A stretch of DNA of 64,000 bases from Anas platyrhynchos (lineage: Eukaryota; Chordata; Aves; Anseriformes; Anatidae). The notes under the pieces were generated by a model, which worked only from the letters and a program-made list of their open reading frames with translations, had not been told where the DNA came from and did not search any database. This document shows, in pieces, positions 62,101 through 64,000 of this stretch (positions are counted from its first letter, which is position 1; the number at the start of each line of letters is the position of its first letter). The position numbers and the translations under genes are program-made. The stretch covers positions 5,463,501-5,527,500 of the forward strand of contig NC_092602.1 of assembly GCF_047663525.1 (NCBI RefSeq), read 5' to 3'.

Positions 62101-63988
62101 CATGCAGGTACTGCCTGAGCCCTGCAGGGAAGGGAGGAGCCTCCAGGAGCAGCGTTAGGGTTGCACAACACCCACAGCCCCCACAGCCCTTCCCCTCCTG
62201 CTCAGGGGGTGTCGGGTCCCATTGGAGTGACCCCACAGGGCTGCTCCCTGCCCTGTCACCTTCTCCGGATCCCCCTTGTTCCTGCAGCAGCTCCTTTCTG
62301 CTCTCCCACGTGCCGGGGGGCGAGGGAGGCACTGAGAAGGTCGTTCATTCTGTCCCATCCCCGCTCCTGAAGCCTGTCCCTGTGTCCCCCAGGCCTCCCT
62401 GCCCGTGCAGGAGTACCTCTTCATGCCCTTCGACCAGGCGCACAAGCAGTACGAGACAGCCCGCCACCTGCCACCGCCCCTCTACGTCCTCTTCGTCCAA
62501 GCCAGCGCCTACGGGCAGGCCTGCGGTGAGCACCGGGGGCATTGGGGCTGGATTTCCGTGGAAACTCTGCCCTGGGGAGCTTTGGGGTGCTGCGGGACGT
62601 CCCGCTGTGTTCTGCTGAGCCCGGAGGCAGCGCCCTGAGGCAGCAGCATTTGAAACTTCGTTGGCTCAGCTCCGTTGGCCAGAACTGCTGGCGGAGCTGC
62701 CTGCCCGCCTCTGCCCCCGTCCTCAGCACCACACCAAGGTCGGCGGGGATAAAGGCGGCCCGGTGGTGGTGCACATCCCCCCCCCTCATGTGGAGGCCGC
62801 GTGTGGTGCTGCCTGGCAGCTCCTTGCTCCCTCTTCGTGCTATTCAGCCCCCAGCCCCTGCTGGTTCCTGATAGACGTGGTCTTTATGGCTTCTGGTGAC
62901 ACTCCCTCCAACCCCAGTGCTCTGCTTCCTCTGACCCCATCCCACCAGGAGATCTGGCCCCACAGAACCATCTGGGCAGCCTCCTCTTCCTGCTGACCCC
63001 TCGGTTGAGCTTTGTGGGGCTCTGCCTGGGGCAGCCATGGGGCTGGAGCTTTTTGGGGCAGTGCTGCAGCCAGGATTTCCTTCTGCAGGCTCCCTAAACG
63101 CTGCACGGGGTCGTGCTCCTGCAGGCTGTAGCCCCCCCCCAGGCTCCCATCTTACCACCCTGCTCCAAAGCTCTTGCTAACTGCCTGTCCCCGCCGGAAT
63201 CGGGTTGGTGACGTGGTTTCTGTGTCCCCGTGCAGACAAGAAGCTCGTGGTGGCTATCGAAGGCAGCGTGGAGGAAGCCAAAGCCCTGTACAAGCCGCCC
63301 GAGGACTCGCAGGGTGAGCAGCTGTGCCCAGCTCCTTCCCGGGAGCTCCTGGTACTCCCCCCTCTTGCAGTGCATCCATTTGGCTTGCGAGGGGGGGACG
63401 ATGATATTTGGGGGCAGCAGCGGTGTCAGATGGAAGAGCTGGGTGTGGGCAGAGCCCCTCGGCACCGTGTTCATTCCCTCTCCTCTCTCTGGGCAGATGA
63501 CGAGAGCGACTCGGACGTGGAGGAGGAGCAGACCACGGTAAGGCACGGTGATCCCAGGGCAGGGGGGGAGAGCTGGGCACCCCTGGGTGCCCCTCGGGGG
63601 GGCGAGGCTGCCTTCTGGTGTCTGCCCTGAGCACGGCACAACGAGGGGGGCAGAGCTGCTGTGCTCACACCTCTCCTCGCTCGCCTCCTGCCTGCAGCAG
63701 CCTGTGCCCTGCTCTCCTGCAGGAGCTGCCCCACTTTGTATAAATAGCCCCCGGGCCTCCCCACCTGCCCAAAACATCAGCACCAGGCAGGGATTTGGGG
63801 AGGTGGGAAGGGAAGGAGAGGACAGGAGTTGTCCAGAGCTCCCGAGGGGCAGTGGGATGGGGTCCACAGCTTCTGTTCCCCTCCCCAGAAGCGGCGCCGG
63901 CCCACGCTGGGCGTGCAGCTGGACGACAAGCGCAAGGAGATGCTGAAGCGGCACCCGCTGTGCGTCACCATCGACATCAAGTGTAAAG
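59147..63988 (+). CDS. THOC5: THOC5, first ten coding exons (3' part outside window)
   Basis: THOC5 (FMIP) is a subunit of the THO part of the TREX complex, coupling transcription and 3' processing to mRNA export in the nucleus. Exons: 59147-59242, 59364-59507, 59887-60000, 60709-60806, 60887-61033, 61993-62107, 62393-62525, 63236-63313, 63497-63537, 63889-63988 (followed by donor GTAGGC). All phases join, giving 355 residues plus one base. The ATG sits in the good context CCAGCCATGG. Visible features: nuclear signal KKRKPK at residues 7-12; helical, coiled-coil-prone stretches with [39 protein letters not shown] and [11 protein letters not shown]; an acidic [14 protein letters not shown]; and a second basic KRRRP at residue 323 onward. 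Human THOC5 is 683 residues, so about half is here. Orientation after NIPSNAP1 matches the human block. Confidence 0.97.
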
Positions 63989-64000
63989 GTAGGCGAGGGT

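Overview
This is a vertebrate nuclear window with spliced genes, GT-AG introns and CpG-rich promoters. The coding sequence, GC content and low-complexity sequence look avian. The gene order ZMAT5 - CABP7 - NF2 - NIPSNAP1 - THOC5 is the block found on human 22q12 and, from established knowledge, on chicken chromosome 15 or its equivalent in other birds. No LINE, SINE or LTR element was recognised by eye. Most of the repetitive DNA is simple tandem arrays and long G-runs or C-runs, as is typical of a bird microchromosome.

Layout, left to right. 1-2.4 kb: the last two coding exons of ZMAT5 (+), a U11/U12 snRNP protein. 2.4-6.2 kb: tail-to-tail intergenic DNA. 6.2-10.8 kb: complete CABP7 (-), a Golgi/vesicle EF-hand protein, in five coding exons; intron 1 holds a GT/CA-rich minisatellite and another intron holds a telomere-like array. 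10.8-16.6 kb: CABP7 promoter, a large GGGATG/GGGAT array, and intergenic DNA with AT-rich islands that may be conserved elements. 16.6-50.2 kb: complete NF2/merlin (-), with all 16 exons of the 594-residue isoform plus the alternative isoform-2 exon at 22.79 kb. 50.2-55.7 kb: NF2 CpG promoter, then thousands of bases of G-rich tandem repeats. Within these lie five well-formed exons (52.6-54.8 kb, +) encoding a complete PH domain of the PLEKHA4/PEPP family, a gene not expected at this locus. 55.7-58.6 kb: complete NIPSNAP1 (+), ten coding exons. 59.1-64.0 kb: first ten coding exons of THOC5 (+), running off the window.

The genes are functionally unrelated housekeeping or signalling genes kept together by old synteny, not an operon-like system: minor-spliceosome RNA processing (ZMAT5), calcium sensing at the Golgi (CABP7), Hippo-pathway tumour suppression (NF2), mitochondrial/mitophagy function (NIPSNAP1) and mRNA export (THOC5). 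The most unusual items are the orphan PH-domain gene, the strand-asymmetric G-rich DNA flanking the NF2 promoter, the deeply conserved NF2 isoform-2 exon, a Kozak-perfect upstream ORF in the NF2 leader, and an 18-base motif present in four exact copies between 5.7 and 15 kb.

Limits: exon boundaries were read by hand from splice signals, reading phase and remembered family sequences. UTR ends, enhancers and factor sites are inferences without alignment or expression data.
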